Positions 1 to 9,324 of a stretch of DNA of 42,574 nt are shown here, in pieces. The stretch is taken from positions 1-42,574 of the forward strand of contig JAESQU010000085.1 of assembly GCA_016764995.1 (NCBI GenBank), in the 5' to 3' direction. The position numbers were made by a program, and so were the translations under genes. The notes below the pieces were generated by a model. It was not told the origin of the DNA. It searched no databases and worked only from the letters and a program-made list of their open reading frames with translations. The DNA comes from SAR324 cluster bacterium (GTDB lineage Bacteria; SAR324; NAC60-12). The stretch's first letter is position 1. Each line of letters begins with the position of its first letter.

Positions 1-59
1 CTGGATCCCGGATCAAGTCCGGGATGACACTTGTCCTCGACCTGATCGGGGAAAAGAAA
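1..59. repeat. 59-bp dispersed repeat, inverted copy of 5003-5061 (may extend beyond the window start)
   Basis: ctggatcccggatcaagtccgggatgacacttgtcctcgacctgatcggggaaaagaaa is the exact reverse complement of 5003-5061. Confidence 0.9.
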
Positions 60-126
60 CACTTTTTCAACTTGCCCTGTGATCCGCATTGATCCATGAA
101 AATCCGTGTCCAAAAAAAGCCAGTGA

Positions 127-600
127 CTATTGATCTAAAAGTCCGGTCAGGAAACTTGCAACTCCGGCGGCACAAATACCCCTGAAAGCAATGCACTTTG
201 CCTCACCGAGTTTGGTTCCGTCCGGAGCATAGACGTAAGACCAGAAAGTTGTCCAGTCGTAATGACCGATTAGTTTTCCTTCTTTGTCAAAAAGCCGCCG
301 ATTTTTCGCGCTACCGATCAAACTCTGTTGTCCGTCATCACGAACCACGAACATTTGGAATCCGCCCTGTATGTTGACAAAGCCCAACCGCCCCAGTGGA
401 GTTCCGTCCATTTCCTGCAATTCAACATAGTCAATGTAAACCAGTGCCAGTCCGATGGGTTGTTTTTCAGGATTGAGGATTGTTGTTTTAAGCGGAAGCG
501 CAAACAGTACCTGAGAAAATCCCACACAAAAGAAACTGATTAGCAACAGATGACAAAACTGCAAAAAGGTAGCTTTAAATCTAAAAGGCATTTTAGGCAA
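127..600 (-). CDS. hypothetical secreted protein
   Basis: 157-aa ORF with a hydrophobic N-terminal signal-like segment (FLQFCHLLLISFFCVGFSQVLFA). Confidence 0.65.
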   Translation of the reverse strand: MPKMPFRFKATFLQFCHLLLISFFCVGFSQVLFALPLKTTILNPEKQPIGLALVYIDYVELQEMDGTPLGRLGFVNIQGGFQMFVVRDDGQQSLIGSAKNRRLFDKEGKLIGHYDWTTFWSYVYAPDGTKLGEAKCIAFRGICAAGVASFLTGLLDQ

Positions 601-646
601 AAAACAAAAAGGGAAGGCAAGCTCGTTTCTAAAAGCCTACCTTCCC
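601..646 (-). terminator. Rho-independent terminator downstream of the 680-2008 gene
   Basis: On the minus strand, GGGAAGG...CCTTCCC hairpin (611-646) followed by TTTTTGTTTT, just after the stop at 680. Confidence 0.7.
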
Positions 647-679
647 TCAGGAGAAAGTGCAATTAAAAGCTGAAGCAGA

Positions 680-2008
680 TTATGAGAGCGTTACTGATGC
701 ACCGGACTGAATGGTGAAGGTTCCATCACTATTGATAATATATATATCAAGTGTGATGCTCGTATCCGGCCCCCAGAATTCCCATTCTGTATTTCCGGAA
801 CGGATTTCTCCGTAACCCAGAACTGCTTCGGGATTACTGGAAGGAGTTTTGCCGGTTTCAATCAGCAGATAGCTTCCGTCTGCGGAAACACCGCTGACCG
901 CGACTGTGGTGGTTCCGGAATCATAGCCACCGCTTTCATCATAGTTGTCGTTTGTCGTTCCGTCGGTTGTCCATGTGGCACCTGCTGAATCGCAATTACT
1001 GGAACAGGACATGATCGCATCAACCGTACCGTTCCCCTGCCAAAACTCTTTGTAGCCAAATTCGTAATTTGTTCCACTAGAAGTGAATGACATTTTGGCT
1101 TTTGCATAGCCACCCCTGTCGTCTGCTTTGCCGACTGCAGACATCAGAGAAGTTCCGTTTGTTGCATCTGAGTAAGATTCCTTGAACTCAAAAACCACAC
1201 AGTCGCCGGTCATTCCGTTGGAACTGCTGCCGCTGCAGGTTTTGAGACTGATGTACATTTTCATTGCGAAAGACCCACTCAACTCCGCTTGAAACGTCGA
1301 AATCTTATTCGTGTCATCATAAGTGAACGTTCCTTTGAAGGTCTCACCTCCGAAGCTATCACCGAACTGCGAAGATAACTTCGTTTTGGCTGTATTCCAG
1401 CGGAATGTTTCATTCAAGGCCGAACAACTGTCTCCAACGCTGATTTGATGATTGTAACCACCGGCGCTGATGTCTTCATACTTGTAAGCCACAGGAGGGC
1501 TGATGGTTTTCCCGATATACTGTTTGAAACTGGAAGACATCGAACCACTCTCGCCTTCAGTTCCGCCAAATTCTTTCTCCATGGCTACCAAGGAATTGTA
1601 CATACCCTGAGAGAAGGTGATGGTGTACGTTCCCTGTTCGTAGCAAGTACTGCTTGCCGTGTATCCGTCAGCGATACGGGTATCAATTAGCATCAAGTTC
1701 AAATCAGCCGAACTGATTGTTCCTTTCATCATTGCTACGACACTTTTTAACATTTCGTAAAACATTGCTGTTCCGGATGCCGCCGCATAGGCTGTCCTGC
1801 TGCTGGCACTCCCGGAAGCACTTAGCGATGACGGAATTGCCACAGATGATTTGGCGGGCGAATTACTCCGCGTGTAGGTTGATGTTGAGGTGCTGGTTGT
1901 AGAAGTAGTAGAAGATGAAGATGATGAACTGCTATCCTTCTTGGCACAGCCGAGGAAAACCAAACTTATTATCCCCAGTAAAGGGAGTAAGTAAATTAGC
2001 TTTTTCAT
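680..2008 (-). CDS. putative lipoprotein with Ser/Thr-rich linker
   Basis: Signal peptide and lipobox (LVFLGC) followed by a low-complexity Ser/Thr tract; 442 aa. Confidence 0.75.
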   Translation of the reverse strand: MKKLIYLLPLLGIISLVFLGCAKKDSSSSSSSSTTSTTSTSTSTYTRSNSPAKSSVAIPSSLSASGSASSRTAYAAASGTAMFYEMLKSVVAMMKGTISSADLNLMLIDTRIADGYTASSTCYEQGTYTITFSQGMYNSLVAMEKEFGGTEGESGSMSSSFKQYIGKTISPPVAYKYEDISAGGYNHQISVGDSCSALNETFRWNTAKTKLSSQFGDSFGGETFKGTFTYDDTNKISTFQAELSGSFAMKMYISLKTCSGSSSNGMTGDCVVFEFKESYSDATNGTSLMSAVGKADDRGGYAKAKMSFTSSGTNYEFGYKEFWQGNGTVDAIMSCSSNCDSAGATWTTDGTTNDNYDESGGYDSGTTTVAVSGVSADGSYLLIETGKTPSSNPEAVLGYGEIRSGNTEWEFWGPDTSITLDIYIINSDGTFTIQSGASVTLS

Positions 2009-2151
2009 ATTACCTCTTTGGTAAAGTGCGGGACTTGAAGGGCTTAAACGTGTTGAAGATACAACCCGAACAGCATTATTTTATCTATTATTGCACATCA
2101 TTTTAGACCTATAAATTGACATTGCAAGAAAAAAAGAAGAAATTTTCCGGT

Positions 2152-2979
2152 TCACTCCATACCTTGCCGAAAAGTGGGATAGCGGAGAGTTATGCCAAGT
2201 TTACGCAAGCGTTGATTTGAAATAACGCGCTGTGGAGTTCCCGGAAGAGAAGACGAAAACTCTGCCGACTCCGGAAACATTTCTTGAGTCAAATCATTTC
2301 GGTTTTCTATCAGCCAACGTGCGACTTGCCACGACGGTTTTGCTTCAAGATCGACGGCGTTAACGCAGGTGGCGGATTCCGGATGTTCGACTAAATGGAG
2401 TATAATCCGCGCGAGGTCCTGCACATGGATTCGATGAACCAGCGTGCTGGAAAGAGGAATAGGTTTTCCGGATTTGAGTCGAAAATCAATTCCACGTCCG
2501 GAACCATAAATGCCGCCCGCACGAACAACTTGCAAACTGAAATAATGTGAAAGAATTTTTTCGGTTAACAGACGGAGTTTTCCGGACAGTGTGTCTGCTT
2601 CAAATTTTGAATTTTCAGTCCATATTCCATTTCGTTTGGGATAAACACCGGTGGTGGAAACGTAAATTAGACTTTTCAGTTGAGGTCGATTCTGCCTCAT
2701 CCATGTGCCCCAAAGCTGCAGGCGTTCCGTTTCCGCTTCCGGATTTTTCAGCAGCGGCGGAATTGTCAGCACTAATGTTGCGGCAGTTTCAGGCAACTCT
2801 TTCCAGCTATTTTCATCTGCCCAATCAAAATGGAAAACCGGAAGTTCTCGTTCCTGAGGCGGAATTTCGTGCCACGTACCCCAAGAATCCGTAGAATAAT
2901 TTAGCTCACCTGTGAGAATTTTTCCTAAAAAACCTAATCCAAGTATTCCGACTGAAGGTGCAGAAGTGTGAGTAAACAT
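2152..2979 (-). CDS. NAD-dependent epimerase/dehydratase-like (SDR) protein
   Basis: N-terminal GILGLGFLGK Rossmann motif and later YVSTTGVYPKRNG and VRAGGIYG motifs typical of YeeZ-like extended SDRs. Confidence 0.75.
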   Translation of the reverse strand: MFTHTSAPSVGILGLGFLGKILTGELNYSTDSWGTWHEIPPQERELPVFHFDWADENSWKELPETAATLVLTIPPLLKNPEAETERLQLWGTWMRQNRPQLKSLIYVSTTGVYPKRNGIWTENSKFEADTLSGKLRLLTEKILSHYFSLQVVRAGGIYGSGRGIDFRLKSGKPIPLSSTLVHRIHVQDLARIILHLVEHPESATCVNAVDLEAKPSWQVARWLIENRNDLTQEMFPESAEFSSSLPGTPQRVISNQRLRKLGITLRYPTFRQGME

Positions 2980-3111
2980 TTATTTTGTGTCAAAACTGCG
3001 GGAAATGCTTTGGGAGCAAAATATTGTTCCGGATGGCTACGGAACTTTTACGGATGATAACGGATTTGGAACTGGCAGAAACAGAAAATTATTGGTGTTT
3101 CTTTCCGTTTC

Positions 3112-3834
3112 TCAAGCTCGAATATTGATGCTGCTGTTATTTTGATTGATTTGGGTGGACTCTTGAAAACCAACCAAACCGCCTAAATCCTTGATCATAT
3201 CCAGCATTCCGAATAACAGTTTTTCCTTCCCGTTATCTTTCATTGACTCCGCAAAGGAACGGTGCACACTCTCAGTTGATTCCATCAACACAGCAAATTT
3301 AGAATTTTTGAGCAAGGCAAATGCTTTGAGATAGTTTTCCGGATCCTGCATCAAGTCACTGATTTCATCACCCAAATCACTAATATCATCCAAAGCAAAA
3401 CTTTTATATTCCGGCATTTCCTTAATTTTCCGGATTGACTCGCCGTTCAATTCTTTGATGCGGAAGTCCACAGTTTTTCCAAATTGCTCCGCTGCGTCTG
3501 AAGTGAGTTGCTGCTGCTTGGCCACATTTTCAAAACCTGAAACAACCATGCCGTAGGAGCGCCGCAGAATCATGGTGCCACCGTGAGTATCTGCTCGGAG
3601 GATGTTGTTCAGTTCAGGATTTGGCGGCATATTTTTTTTGCCTAATCTGGAATTGCCTGGAAAACGGAAAGTTTTTTTTGAAAGCGAATTTGGTGATCGC
3701 TCTTCCATCGCATTCTTTTCAGGAGGCGCTTTCGGCCTTTCCGTATTCGACTTGTTTACTACCGGAGGTGTATTTGAGGATACTTGCATGGTTCCTGCTT
3801 TGGTCATCTTAGTGTGGGTTGCTCCCCGTGTCAT
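3112..3834 (-). CDS. hypothetical protein
   Basis: 240-aa ORF, no recognised family; true start may be internal. Confidence 0.5.
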   Translation of the reverse strand: MTRGATHTKMTKAGTMQVSSNTPPVVNKSNTERPKAPPEKNAMEERSPNSLSKKTFRFPGNSRLGKKNMPPNPELNNILRADTHGGTMILRRSYGMVVSGFENVAKQQQLTSDAAEQFGKTVDFRIKELNGESIRKIKEMPEYKSFALDDISDLGDEISDLMQDPENYLKAFALLKNSKFAVLMESTESVHRSFAESMKDNGKEKLLFGMLDMIKDLGGLVGFQESTQINQNNSSINIRA

Positions 3835-3947
3835 ACAAGAATCCAGCCAAATTCACCGGTTATGATTTGAGACTTCATGTCCCTGGAATGCAGACTGGAA
3901 AATTATTTCATTTAATTTCAAAATAAACCCAAAAGCCTTTTAGAAAT

Positions 3948-4877
3948 TTGAAAACACTTGTCCGTTATTGTTTGCGTTTGACTCTTTGCCTCATTGGGCT
4001 TGGCTTATGTTTCAGCCTGACTTTTAGCGTTCAGCAAACTTTTGCGGTTGAAGGACAGGCGTTGCCCAAAAACTGGAAAAAAATTTCTCTCCAGAAAATG
4101 AAAGTACGGGTAATCGACGGTGACACTTTTGACGCAGATCTAAACCGTAACGGAAAATTTTCCAATCCGGAAGAGCGGATTCGACTGCTCTATGTTGATA
4201 CGCCGGAATTATCAAAATCACACAAAGGTAAAGACCCGAAATTCGGTTTGCCCGCAAAAGGATTTTTAAGCTCAGTACTTGCAAAATCAAAAGCAGTTTT
4301 ATGGATTGATCCGAAAAACCGAACGGGAAATTATGGGCGGCTTCTGGCGGTTTTGGAAGTTAAGGGGCATAATATCAATTTGGCGTTAATCAAAAGGGGG
4401 CACAGCTACTTTGACGCACGCTACGCATGGCCTGCGGATTTCAAAACATACGCTAAAGCTGAAGCGTATGCTTTTGAAAAACACCTTGGAATCTGGAGTT
4501 TTCGAAAATCACGTAAACGTTATTTGCTGCGTTTGCGCAAAGAAGGGAAGACAGTCTATTCCCATAAAAATCCTTACTTTGTCTCGAAAATTAAAAATGT
4601 GCAAGAAATCAATTTGTCAAAATACAATGGACGTTTTATCAGGGTACGGGGTAAGATTAAAAAAATAAAGACCCTCGGAAAAGGCGCAAAGCTGATATTC
4701 CTGAATCATAAGCGAATGAAAAAAGGTTTGCCGGTTATTAGTTTTGAAAATCAGCGAAAGTGGCTCGGACTTGAAAAAATCAGGAAAGGTGATGTATTGC
4801 AAATTGAGGGTTTTGCGACTTTGTACAAACAGAAGCAGTGGCAAATCAGACTGCATCGGGCGGTGCTTTTAGATTAG
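3948..4877 (+). CDS. thermonuclease (SNase)-family nuclease with C-terminal OB-like region
   Basis: TTG start; signal peptide; VRVIDGDTFDADLN, RIRLLYVDTPE and GNYGRLLAVLEVKGHNINLALIKRGHSYF match the SNase fold. Confidence 0.85.
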   Translation: MKTLVRYCLRLTLCLIGLGLCFSLTFSVQQTFAVEGQALPKNWKKISLQKMKVRVIDGDTFDADLNRNGKFSNPEERIRLLYVDTPELSKSHKGKDPKFGLPAKGFLSSVLAKSKAVLWIDPKNRTGNYGRLLAVLEVKGHNINLALIKRGHSYFDARYAWPADFKTYAKAEAYAFEKHLGIWSFRKSRKRYLLRLRKEGKTVYSHKNPYFVSKIKNVQEINLSKYNGRFIRVRGKIKKIKTLGKGAKLIFLNHKRMKKGLPVISFENQRKWLGLEKIRKGDVLQIEGFATLYKQKQWQIRLHRAVLLD

Positions 4878-5002
4878 TTATAAAAAATATTTATTTGTAA
4901 AAAAATTCCGTAAAATAAAAAATCAGCACAGAGTCACAGAAAACACGGAGGAAAAATGAAGGGCGTTAAAATGAAGTGTGGAAAATGACAGGAGAAATAG
5001 TT

Positions 5003-5061
5003 TTTCTTTTCCCCGATCAGGTCGAGGACAAGTGTCATCCCGGACTTGATCCGGGATCCAG
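5003..5061. repeat. 59-bp dispersed repeat, inverted copy of 1-59
   Basis: Exact reverse complement of 1-59. Confidence 0.9.
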
Positions 5062-5099
5062 CCGAGCTCACTGATTGAAGACATGTTTTACAGAAGCAC

Positions 5100-5130
5100 C
5101 CCTGGATTCCCGCTTTCGCGGGAATGACAA
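5100..5130. repeat. palindromic intergenic repeat element (cctggattcccgctttcgcgggaatgac)
   Basis: ATTCCCGC-TTTC-GCGGGAAT inverted repeat; resembles the intergenic 'attcccgcgaaagcgggaat' repeats seen in many proteobacteria. Confidence 0.7.
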
Positions 5131-5218
5131 ATGAGTTGGAATGAACACTTCGCAATAGTGCAGAATGGTAAAAATATTTTTCAATACTGAAGTGTGATTA
5201 TATTTCATCAAAGGATTT

Positions 5219-5707
5219 GTGAAAATGCTGAACAAATTTCAACTTAAAACAAAAACTGTAACTATCATCTTCGGAGGAATAATAATGCTGTTCGGAATCA
5301 GTGGGTGTTCAGGAAGTCGTCCGCAAAATCTGGGGTTGAAAAATAATCTGCTTTTGCCTTGTCCGGAAAGTCCAAATTGCGTTTTGAGTCAGGAGAGTGA
5401 TGCAAAACACCGGATTCAGCCGATTCGCTACGCTGTCTCTTTAGCAAGCGCAAAAGAGAGGCTTAGTCAGGTGATTCTCTCACAGGGAAACGCACAGATA
5501 ATCACGCAAAACGAAGTCTATTGGCACGTCGAATTCACCTCACGCTGGCTGCGTTTCATTGATGATGTTGAGTTTTATTTTATGGAATCCGTAGCGCTGA
5601 TTCACGTGCGCTCAGCATCACGCTTGGGATATCGGGATTTTGGGGTAAACCGGAAACGAGTGGAAAAAATCCGTTCCCAGTTTCAAAAATTGGTAAATGG
5701 GAGCTGA
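5219..5707 (+). CDS. DUF1499-family lipoprotein-like protein
   Basis: CPESPNCVLSQ, VEFTSRWLRFIDDVEFYF and VRSASRLGYRDFGVNRKRVEKIR are characteristic of DUF1499. Confidence 0.85.
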   Translation: MKMLNKFQLKTKTVTIIFGGIIMLFGISGCSGSRPQNLGLKNNLLLPCPESPNCVLSQESDAKHRIQPIRYAVSLASAKERLSQVILSQGNAQIITQNEVYWHVEFTSRWLRFIDDVEFYFMESVALIHVRSASRLGYRDFGVNRKRVEKIRSQFQKLVNGS

Positions 5708-5709
5708 AC

Positions 5710-5913
5710 TTAGCGCATTTTTTTCAGCAGCTCATCTTCGGAATCTTGATAATAGTCCTGATTACGCTGCAGAGTTCCGCTGAGCGCGGAAGGTGCGTCA
5801 GGTCCAGGAGCATAATTTTGTTGTTGCGCCAGTTCGGTTTTGTTCCAGTCGCAAGCAGTCAGCATCATCAATGCTATTCCGCAAAGCAGACTCATTGTCA
5901 GCTTGATTTTCAT
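5710..5913 (-). CDS. small putative lipoprotein
   Basis: 67 aa with MKIKLTMSLLCGIALMMLTAC lipobox. Confidence 0.55.
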   Translation of the reverse strand: MKIKLTMSLLCGIALMMLTACDWNKTELAQQQNYAPGPDAPSALSGTLQRNQDYYQDSEDELLKKMR

Positions 5914-6018
5914 TCTGTTTTACCTTTTATTTAATATGCTCAATGTTGCTAATGCAACCACTTTAAAAAACTCTGGCCACTGTCGCAAGTTTTTTGTCGT
6001 AATTCTTTCAGGAGCTTT

Positions 6019-6942
6019 ATGAAGACTTCAGTAATTGTAAATCCACGTGCGGGAAACGGCAGAACAGAAAAAATTTGGCCAAACATTGAATTTGCTTTAA
6101 AACAAAGCATCGGTTCGTTTCAAACTGAGCAGACGTCTTGCCAGGGCGATGCCATTCTTTTGACACGCCATGCGCTCGAGTCCGGTGCGACAAGAATAGT
6201 GGCGATTGGAGGAGATGGTCATCTCAACGAAGTGCTGAACGGTTTTATTGAAAATGATGTTCAGCTGAATTCCCAGGCAACATTGAGTTTTGTGATGACA
6301 GGAACAGGCTGTGATTTTCAACGTTCTCTGGGAGTTTCAGGAAAGTGGGAGTCGGCGGTTGAAAAATTGAAAGATGCACAAGTACGCCAAATTGATGTAG
6401 GAAAAGTCAGCTACACTGCTCCGGAAAAAACACAGCAAATCCGTTATTTTATCAACATCGCGAGTTTTGGACTGAGTGGTGCGGCGGATCATTACATTGA
6501 TAATTCAAGTTTGGGTAAATACTTTGGAGGAACTATTCTGTATTTATGGGCTACCATAAAAACCGTTTTCACCCATCCAAACCAAACTATCCGTTACCGC
6601 ATCGACGATGGGCCGCAAAAGGAAATCCGCACAAGACTTGCTTTATTAGCCAACGGTCGTTATTTTGGCGGAGGAATGCATGCGGCTCCGGAAGCAGAAC
6701 TGGACGATGGCCTGTTAGACTTGTTAATGCTGAAAGAAATTTCTCTGGTAAAATTTCTCTGGCATTTACCAAAAATATACATGGGAACACACTTAAAACT
6801 TCCGGTAGTCTATTTTCAAAAGGTACGTAAATTCACCGCCCTGAGTTCAGAACAGGTGATTTTGGATATCGACGGCGAGTCTCCCGGAACACTGGAAGCA
6901 ACTTTTGAAATCCTCCCCAGGATTTTGAAACTGCAAATTTGA
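6019..6942 (+). CDS. diacylglycerol kinase-family (YegS-like) lipid kinase
   Basis: VNPRAGNGRT, VAIGGDGHLNEVLNG, MTGTGCDFQRSLG and LDIDGE motifs of the DAGK catalytic fold. Confidence 0.9.
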   Translation: MKTSVIVNPRAGNGRTEKIWPNIEFALKQSIGSFQTEQTSCQGDAILLTRHALESGATRIVAIGGDGHLNEVLNGFIENDVQLNSQATLSFVMTGTGCDFQRSLGVSGKWESAVEKLKDAQVRQIDVGKVSYTAPEKTQQIRYFINIASFGLSGAADHYIDNSSLGKYFGGTILYLWATIKTVFTHPNQTIRYRIDDGPQKEIRTRLALLANGRYFGGGMHAAPEAELDDGLLDLLMLKEISLVKFLWHLPKIYMGTHLKLPVVYFQKVRKFTALSSEQVILDIDGESPGTLEATFEILPRILKLQI

Positions 6943-6971
6943 GTGCTATGCTTCACTTTTAGATAAAATGC

Positions 6972-7772
6972 TCAAGTGACAGTCTGCAGGCGTTCAAGCA
7001 GCAGTTGATGTCGTTTGTTGAATAATGCCCTGAAAGCCAAAACCACAACGGAGGTTGAGCCCAAAGCAGCTGCGGACGCAATGATAAAAATCATAATTAT
7101 TTGATAACGAACGGCCTCACCGGGACTGACACCAGCCAAAATTTGACCGGTCATCATGCCGGGCAAACTTACAATCCCCATCACCATCATTGAATTGAGT
7201 GTGGGAATCAGGCTTGTGCGCAAGGCATCACGAATTAATTCATGCGCGGCTTCCCAGGAAGTTGCTCCGAGACTAAGCAGCATTTCCACTTCTTTACGGC
7301 GCACAGACAAGCTTTCCATGAAGCGCTCCAGTGCCAGTGAAATTCCATTAAGGGTGTTCCCCAAAACCATGCCGAGCAACGGAAATAAATATTGTGGTGA
7401 ATACCATGGATCAATTTGCAAAATTCCGGAAAGTGCGAAAAACATGACAAAAAAAGCTGCGCCAAGGATTGAAACGAAACTGTTCAGGTAAATCGTGGAA
7501 AAGCGTTTTCCTGTTCGTCCAACTGCCGTGATGGCGGCGACTGTTGCCATGAAGACGGCAACTCCAAGAATCCAAAAAGGGTTGTTCAGCGCAAAAACCC
7601 AGTCCAATAAAAAACCGACCAGCAGCAGTTGCCCCACCATTCTCAAGGAAGCAATACTCCACTGCTTGACCAGTCCAAGTTTCAAAACGAGCGACAAACC
7701 GATATTGACTGCCATCAGGAGCGACGCAAAAAGCAGTTGTCCACCGCTGAGAAAAATATAATTAGTTTCCAT
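6972..7772 (-). CDS. fetB: ABC transporter permease, FetB/YbbM (UPF0014) family
   Basis: LEMLLSLGATSWEAAHELIRDALRTSLIPTLNSMMVMGIVSLPGMMTGQILAGVSPGEAVRYQIIMIF is characteristic of UPF0014; overlaps the ATPase gene. Confidence 0.88.
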   Translation of the reverse strand: METNYIFLSGGQLLFASLLMAVNIGLSLVLKLGLVKQWSIASLRMVGQLLLVGFLLDWVFALNNPFWILGVAVFMATVAAITAVGRTGKRFSTIYLNSFVSILGAAFFVMFFALSGILQIDPWYSPQYLFPLLGMVLGNTLNGISLALERFMESLSVRRKEVEMLLSLGATSWEAAHELIRDALRTSLIPTLNSMMVMGIVSLPGMMTGQILAGVSPGEAVRYQIIMIFIIASAAALGSTSVVVLAFRALFNKRHQLLLERLQTVT

Positions 7773-8550
7773 TTTCTCTGTCCAGGCAAAAGGTTTTGCT
7801 GCACATTCTCCGTAATTGTTCCGGATTATGACTGACCCAAATCCAGGCGCGTTGAGGTGTTGAATTTGGAGAATTCGTTTGATTTTCCGGAATTTCTCTC
7901 TGCCATTTTTCGAGCAGTTTTTCGAAAAGTTTAGTCAGTTCCACGTCCATTGATGAGGTGGGTTCATCAAGCAAAAGCACCTGTGGTTCCAATTGAAGCA
8001 CCCTGAGCAGTGCGGCAATTTGTGCTTCTCCACCAGAAAGTTCCTTTGCAGGGCGTTCCAAAAATCCGTCATAATCATTTGTTCCGGAAGAATCGGAAGC
8101 GGTATTTGGCGGTGCTAATTGTTGCAGCCGACTTAGAATTTTTTCACGGTCATACTTGATATTTTGATGGGCTTTTAAACGAAAAACACGTTTGAGATTG
8201 GCTTCAACCGTTTCGTCAAAAAAAGTGGGATGTTGCTGGATGTAACAGACTTTGCTGCGGTACTGAGGCATTTCCCACTCGTGTAGCGATTTGCCCGCAA
8301 AGCGAATGGATCCGTTTTCGCCGGAAGGTCCGGAAGCAATAACATCCAATCCGGACAATGTCCGCAGCAACAGACTTTTTCCGCTGCCTGAGGAGCCGGT
8401 TAAAGCAAGTCGATCTCCAGCAGCTAAATCAAAGCTGATATTATTCCAAATCCAGTTTGCTGAAACTTGGCGGCACAAGTTATCAACAGACAGCAGCGGT
8501 TCGGATTTTTGACTTGTTCTCCCAGTGGAAATGTCCGTAGAATGCAACAC
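7762..8550 (-). CDS. fetA: ABC transporter ATP-binding protein, FetA/YbbL type
   Basis: Walker A GSSGSGKSLLL, signature ELSGGEAQ, Walker B VLLLDEPTSSMD; operon with fetB. Confidence 0.87.
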   Translation of the reverse strand: MLHSTDISTGRTSQKSEPLLSVDNLCRQVSANWIWNNISFDLAAGDRLALTGSSGSGKSLLLRTLSGLDVIASGPSGENGSIRFAGKSLHEWEMPQYRSKVCYIQQHPTFFDETVEANLKRVFRLKAHQNIKYDREKILSRLQQLAPPNTASDSSGTNDYDGFLERPAKELSGGEAQIAALLRVLQLEPQVLLLDEPTSSMDVELTKLFEKLLEKWQREIPENQTNSPNSTPQRAWIWVSHNPEQLRRMCSKTFCLDRENGN

Positions 8551-8587
8551 TTTAGCCTTTTCTTATTTCATTTCTGAATCAATCATT

Positions 8588-9196
8588 ATGTCTATTAATT
8601 CCGCTCTTTTGCGGCGCAAGTATTGGATTTTTGATCTCGATGGTACGCTGACTGTTGCAGTACACGATTTTAATGCTATCCGAAATGAGTTGGGAATTCC
8701 AGCAGGACTGCCCATTATCAAAACTATTGAGTCTCTTCCGGAAAATGAGTCACGCCTTCTGCAGAAAAAATTGCAAGAGATAGAAGAAAATATTGCGCAA
8801 AACGCAAGCCCCGCAATGGGAGTAATATTTTTACTGGAAAGACTGCAACAGCTGGATTATAGGGTGGGCATCTTCACCTTGAATTCAAGAGAAAATGCCT
8901 GGTTCACGCTGGAAGCACTCGGATTAGCAAAATTCTTCAGCGAAGAGTTCGTTATTGGACGCGGATGCATGGAACCAAAACCGTCGCCTAAAGGCATATA
9001 CAAGATGCTGAAACTGTGGGAAGTTACAGCAAAAGAGGTGTTAATGGTGGGAGATTATCTTTATGATTTGCAAGTGGGACGTGCCGCGCAAATCGCGACT
9101 GTTCATGTTGATCCGAGTGGAGAATTTTCCTGGCCCGAATTGGCGGATATTCAGGTTAATTCGCTGGACGAACTCGCGGAACTGCTGCCAAAATGA
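8588..9196 (+). CDS. HAD-superfamily hydrolase (phosphoglycolate phosphatase-like)
   Basis: IFDLDGTL motif I and MVGDYLYDL motif IV; ATG at 8588 preferred because the track start at 8525 overlaps fetA. Confidence 0.88.
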   Translation: MSINSALLRRKYWIFDLDGTLTVAVHDFNAIRNELGIPAGLPIIKTIESLPENESRLLQKKLQEIEENIAQNASPAMGVIFLLERLQQLDYRVGIFTLNSRENAWFTLEALGLAKFFSEEFVIGRGCMEPKPSPKGIYKMLKLWEVTAKEVLMVGDYLYDLQVGRAAQIATVHVDPSGEFSWPELADIQVNSLDELAELLPK

Positions 9197-9324
9197 AGCG
9201 GCAAAGATGCTGAATTCTTTCCGCTTGTCAATGCGTCGTTCTCCCTTTTGGTGTTTGATGGCCCCGGCCTTGCTCTTTAAATAAAAGCAGTTTATTTATT
9301 TAGTTTTTGGATCCAGAACAGTTT

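Noticed and set aside
9194-9284. UGA stop of the HAD gene followed by an open frame, considered as a second selenoprotein
   Set aside because: UGA is at the natural C-terminus after a complete HAD domain; the 29-residue extension has no redox motif.
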